64,000 nt of DNA from Gluconobacter morbifer G707 (GTDB lineage: Bacteria; Pseudomonadota; Alphaproteobacteria; Acetobacterales; Acetobacteraceae), in contig NZ_AGQV01000001.1 of assembly GCF_000234355.1 (NCBI RefSeq), positions 917,001 through 981,000 of the forward strand, given 5' to 3'. Shown piece after piece: positions 62,313 through 64,000 of the stretch. The notes under the pieces were generated by a model. That model did no database searches. It worked only from the letters and a program-made list of their open reading frames with translations, and was not told the DNA's origin. Within the stretch, counting starts at the first letter, position 1. Each line of letters begins with the position of its first letter. The position numbers were made by a program, and so were the translations under genes.

Positions 62313-62977
62313 TGGAAAGCACCTTTGAACTGGCCGGGGAGCGGGCTGGCCAGTATCCCGTTCATGAATGTGACCCACGCGCCGTTAAAATAATGGTCGC
62401 GTTCTGTCTTCGTCTCGAACTTTCCCCGCCCGAAAAGCATCTTCTGATGCGGAATCCCGAGTGTCAGGCCACAAAGCATCTGGCCTGTTTCCTCCAGATG
62501 ATAAGGCCCGTTCAGAAGCCCTGCTTCTTCAACGGACCCCAGAAACCTGGATGTCAGATTTTCGAGTGATTCGAAGATATGGGCGCCTGCATGGTTTACC
62601 AGATCGGGAAAACGCCACCCTTCCGCAATGAAGGTCCTGCTCAGGGCGAGCGTTTCCGGAGCGAGGACCAGGTCAAGAAGCATTCTCAGGGTTCTGTACA
62701 ACGCCAGCAGCGGATCGCTGGAGGCCAGTTCCTCCAGTGGTTCGGCGGTGGCAAGAAAACTGTTTCCCAGTTCGAAGATAACTCTCTTGAACAGGTTTTC
62801 CTTAGAAGAGTGCCGTCGGTAGATGGTCTGTTTTCCGACTTGGGCCGCGGCGGCAATCTGTTCGACTGATGTGGCTGCGTAACCCTGCTCTCCGAACAGC
62901 CGGCTGGCCGTTTCCAGAATGAGGGTATCCAGTTCTTCCGACATCCGGAGGTCCGGTCGTCCGGCAAATCTTTGCAT
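62309..62977 (-). CDS. TetR family repressor of the efflux operon
   Basis: A 222-residue TetR protein. The helix-turn-helix is at about residues 28-48 (TSVEQIAAAAQVGKQTIYRR) after LETASRLFGEQGY; the rest is helical, with an AefR-like C-terminal domain. The ATG at 62977 has AGGAC just upstream; the open frame continues back to 63061 across the promoter and is rejected. It is the first gene of its own operon, and an 18-bp palindrome lies in its promoter, so autoregulation with induction by a pump substrate is expected. Confidence 0.88.
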   Translation of the reverse strand: MQRFAGRPDLRMSEELDTLILETASRLFGEQGYAATSVEQIAAAAQVGKQTIYRRHSSKENLFKRVIFELGNSFLATAEPLEELASSDPLLALYRTLRMLLDLVLAPETLALSRTFIAEGWRFPDLVNHAGAHIFESLENLTSRFLGSVEEAGLLNGPYHLEETGQMLCGLTLGIPHQKMLFGRGKFETKTERDHYFNGAWVTFMNGILASPLPGQFKGAFQ

Positions 62978-63024
62978 TGTCCTGCCAGTTCCTGTCCGGC
63001 TCAAACCAAAATCAACAGCATCCT

Positions 63025-63054
63025 TAAATAGAACGAGACGGTATCGTCTCGCAA
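63025..63054 (-). promoter_or_regulatory. TetR promoter with 18-bp palindromic operator
   Basis: On the minus strand: TTGCGA (63054-63049) as -35, an 18-base spacer, TATTTA (63030-63025) as -10. The palindrome CGAGACGGTATCGTCTCG (63034-63051; 8 of 9 base pairs matched) overlaps the end of the -35 and fills most of the spacer, an ideal place for a TetR dimer to block RNA polymerase. Confidence 0.72.
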
Positions 63055-63084
63055 GAAACAAAATTACACAGAAAGGAGGAAATT

Positions 63085-63171
63085 TTGCATCTTTTGCGGA
63101 TTATGCTTTTCGGGTCGGGTGGTATGCAGGCCTTAGCTCCGGCTGCAACTTCTGAACGTCATCGGATCTGA
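63085..63171 (+). CDS. Possible 28-residue peptide with strong ribosome site
   Basis: A TTG start five bases after AAAGGAGGA opens MHLLRIMLFGSGGMQALAPA, ending after TSERHRI. It could be a leader peptide, the start of a lost gene, or chance. It is divergent from the efflux operon and on the strand of the nitrilase-family gene. Confidence 0.2.
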   Translation: MHLLRIMLFGSGGMQALAPAATSERHRI

Positions 63172-63383
63172 AAAACAGTTTTCTCCATTGACCGTCAAAA
63201 TACTGTCCAGGCAGTGAAAAATTGGAAACAGCCCGGAAAGTACGGGCCTGTATTGAAAACATACTTGACCATCATGACAGGATTGCATCGTCTGTGATTT
63301 GCCATGACCAGCGGGTCTGTTCCGCAAGCTGACGGGTTTCCGGCAGTTCGTGAAGCAGGTCTTTTCAGGGGAAGAATACCGAC

Positions 63384-64000
63384 ATGAAGGTTGCATTGGG
63401 ACAGTTCGCGGTTGCGCCGGACTGGGAGACAAATCTGCATCAATGTCAGAAACTGATCAGCGAAGCCAAAGCCGGTGGAGCGGATCTGCTTGTTCTGCCG
63501 GAAGGCATTCTGGCTCAGGACATCAACAATCCCGACCTACTGCCCCATACGGCTCAGCCGCTGGATGGTCCTTTCCTGGAGAAGCTGCGACAGGAGACAC
63601 AGGGCATTGCCGTAGCGGGATGCGTTAATGTTCCTGATGGGGCCGGGCGCTTTTTCAACACGCAGTTCGTGCTGCGGGATGGCGCATTCATTGCGCAGTA
63701 TCGCAAACTTCACCTGTATGACGCTTTCAGCATGAAGGAGTCCCGCCGGACCTCTCCGGGAACGGAACTCCCGCCGGTGGTGGAAATCGCCGGAATGCAG
63801 GTTGGCCTGATGACCTGTTATGATGTCCGCTTTCCGGAAATGGCGCGGTATCTCGCCCTGGCGGGAGCGGAAGTGCTGCTGCTGCCTGCAGCCTGGATCC
63901 GCGGTCCGGCAAAGGAGCGCCACTGGGAGGTTATGGCCGTGGCCCGGGCGCTTGAAAATACCTGTTATGTCGTGGCTGTTGGAGAATGTGGAGAACGGAA
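63384..64000 (+). CDS. Nitrilase-superfamily amidase, 5' part (runs off window)
   Basis: The first 205 codons of a carbon-nitrogen hydrolase. The Glu-Lys-Cys catalytic triad is visible: LVLPEGI (glutamate, about residue 40), RKLHLYDAF (lysine, about 110) and TCYDVRFPEMAR (cysteine, about 147). The YDAF and CYDVRFPE contexts fit the deaminated-glutathione amidase/omega-amidase branch (NIT1, YbeM-like). GGGGAAG lies about ten bases before the ATG. The 3' end is outside the window. Confidence 0.88.
   Translation, partial: MKVALGQFAVAPDWETNLHQCQKLISEAKAGGADLLVLPEGILAQDINNPDLLPHTAQPLDGPFLEKLRQETQGIAVAGCVNVPDGAGRFFNTQFVLRDGAFIAQYRKLHLYDAFSMKESRRTSPGTELPPVVEIAGMQVGLMTCYDVRFPEMARYLALAGAEVLLLPAAWIRGPAKERHWEVMAVARALENTCYVVAVGECGER

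Larger units (their letters stand above)
62978..63383. other. Divergent gap between efflux operon and nitrilase-family gene
   Basis: It holds the TetR promoter/operator at 63025-63054 and a short TTG-initiated frame at 63085-63171. The rest (63172-63383) must carry the nitrilase-family gene promoter; nothing else was recognised. Confidence 0.45.

Noticed and set aside
1-64000. tRNA, rRNA, CRISPR array, intact prophage or toxin-antitoxin system
   Set aside because: None was seen on either strand; the only mobile DNA is the two decayed IS5-type fragments.

Overview
The window looks like the chromosome of an acetic acid bacterium (Acetobacteraceae, Alphaproteobacteria). The reasons are a moderately GC-rich sequence, a cyanide-insensitive bd-type oxidase, a PaoABC-type molybdo-flavo-iron-sulfur oxidoreductase, IS5-type transposase debris and the overall flavour of the proteins. 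The genus (Gluconobacter, Acetobacter, Gluconacetobacter and so on) cannot be fixed by eye. I see no rRNA, tRNA, CRISPR array or intact insertion sequence. The window starts inside one gene (GH92 mannosidase) and ends inside another (nitrilase-family hydrolase).

Layout. 1-4147: two tandem secreted GH92 alpha-mannosidases on the minus strand. 4715-9419: an SDR oxidoreductase converging through a strong shared hairpin with a paoABC-like operon. 10171-14005: an uncharacterised cluster in which an acyl-CoA-dehydrogenase-like flavoprotein, a PIG-L/LmbE deacetylase and a NodS-like methyltransferase overlap by 4 bases each, and converge by a 131-bp overlap on a GT2 glycosyltransferase preceded by a proline-rich small protein. 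14317-26365: a complete histidine-utilisation locus (hutC, hutI, hutF, hutG, hutU, hutH, hutD) of the HutF/HutG five-step type. It also holds a frameshifted FMN 2-hydroxyacid dehydrogenase, an FAD D-2-hydroxyacid dehydrogenase and a HisC-like aminotransferase. HutC-type operators lie at hutI/hutF, at hutU and in front of the aminotransferase operon. 26725-35171: a co-oriented uptake and processing cluster (TonB receptor, NCS1 permease, exported RidA-like protein, M20 peptidase, D-aminoacylase-like amidohydrolase, COG0523 GTPase).

35777-39705: a folate-independent methionine synthase module: a perfect MetR-type box, mesX (DUF1852, broken at an A7 run), mesD (core MetE) and a metR-like LysR gene, interrupted and followed by decayed IS5-type fragments. 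40369-48127: cioA-cioB-DUF2474, a nitrate-reductase-associated protein, an FdhF/YdeP molybdenum oxidoreductase, a stub of moaA, fdhD and a LysR regulator; this reads as one respiratory and molybdoenzyme unit. 48312-52082: sulfate ABC transporter sbp-cysT-cysW-cysA. 52410-54110: a secreted M28 peptidase. 54230-56554: an iron-related operon (DUF3325, DUF3649, PepSY) behind a Fur-like box. 56679-63054: a TetR-MFP-RND-OMF efflux operon with an 18-bp palindrome between its -35 and -10. 63384-end: a nitrilase-superfamily amidase.

The best candidates for undescribed biology are the 10-14 kb amino-sugar-tailoring-like cluster, the HutC-controlled 2-hydroxyacid/aminotransferase branch that could feed imidazole-lactate into the hut pathway, and the hut-adjacent TonB/COG0523 peptide cluster. 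All functional statements rest on reading motifs by eye; no database search was run.
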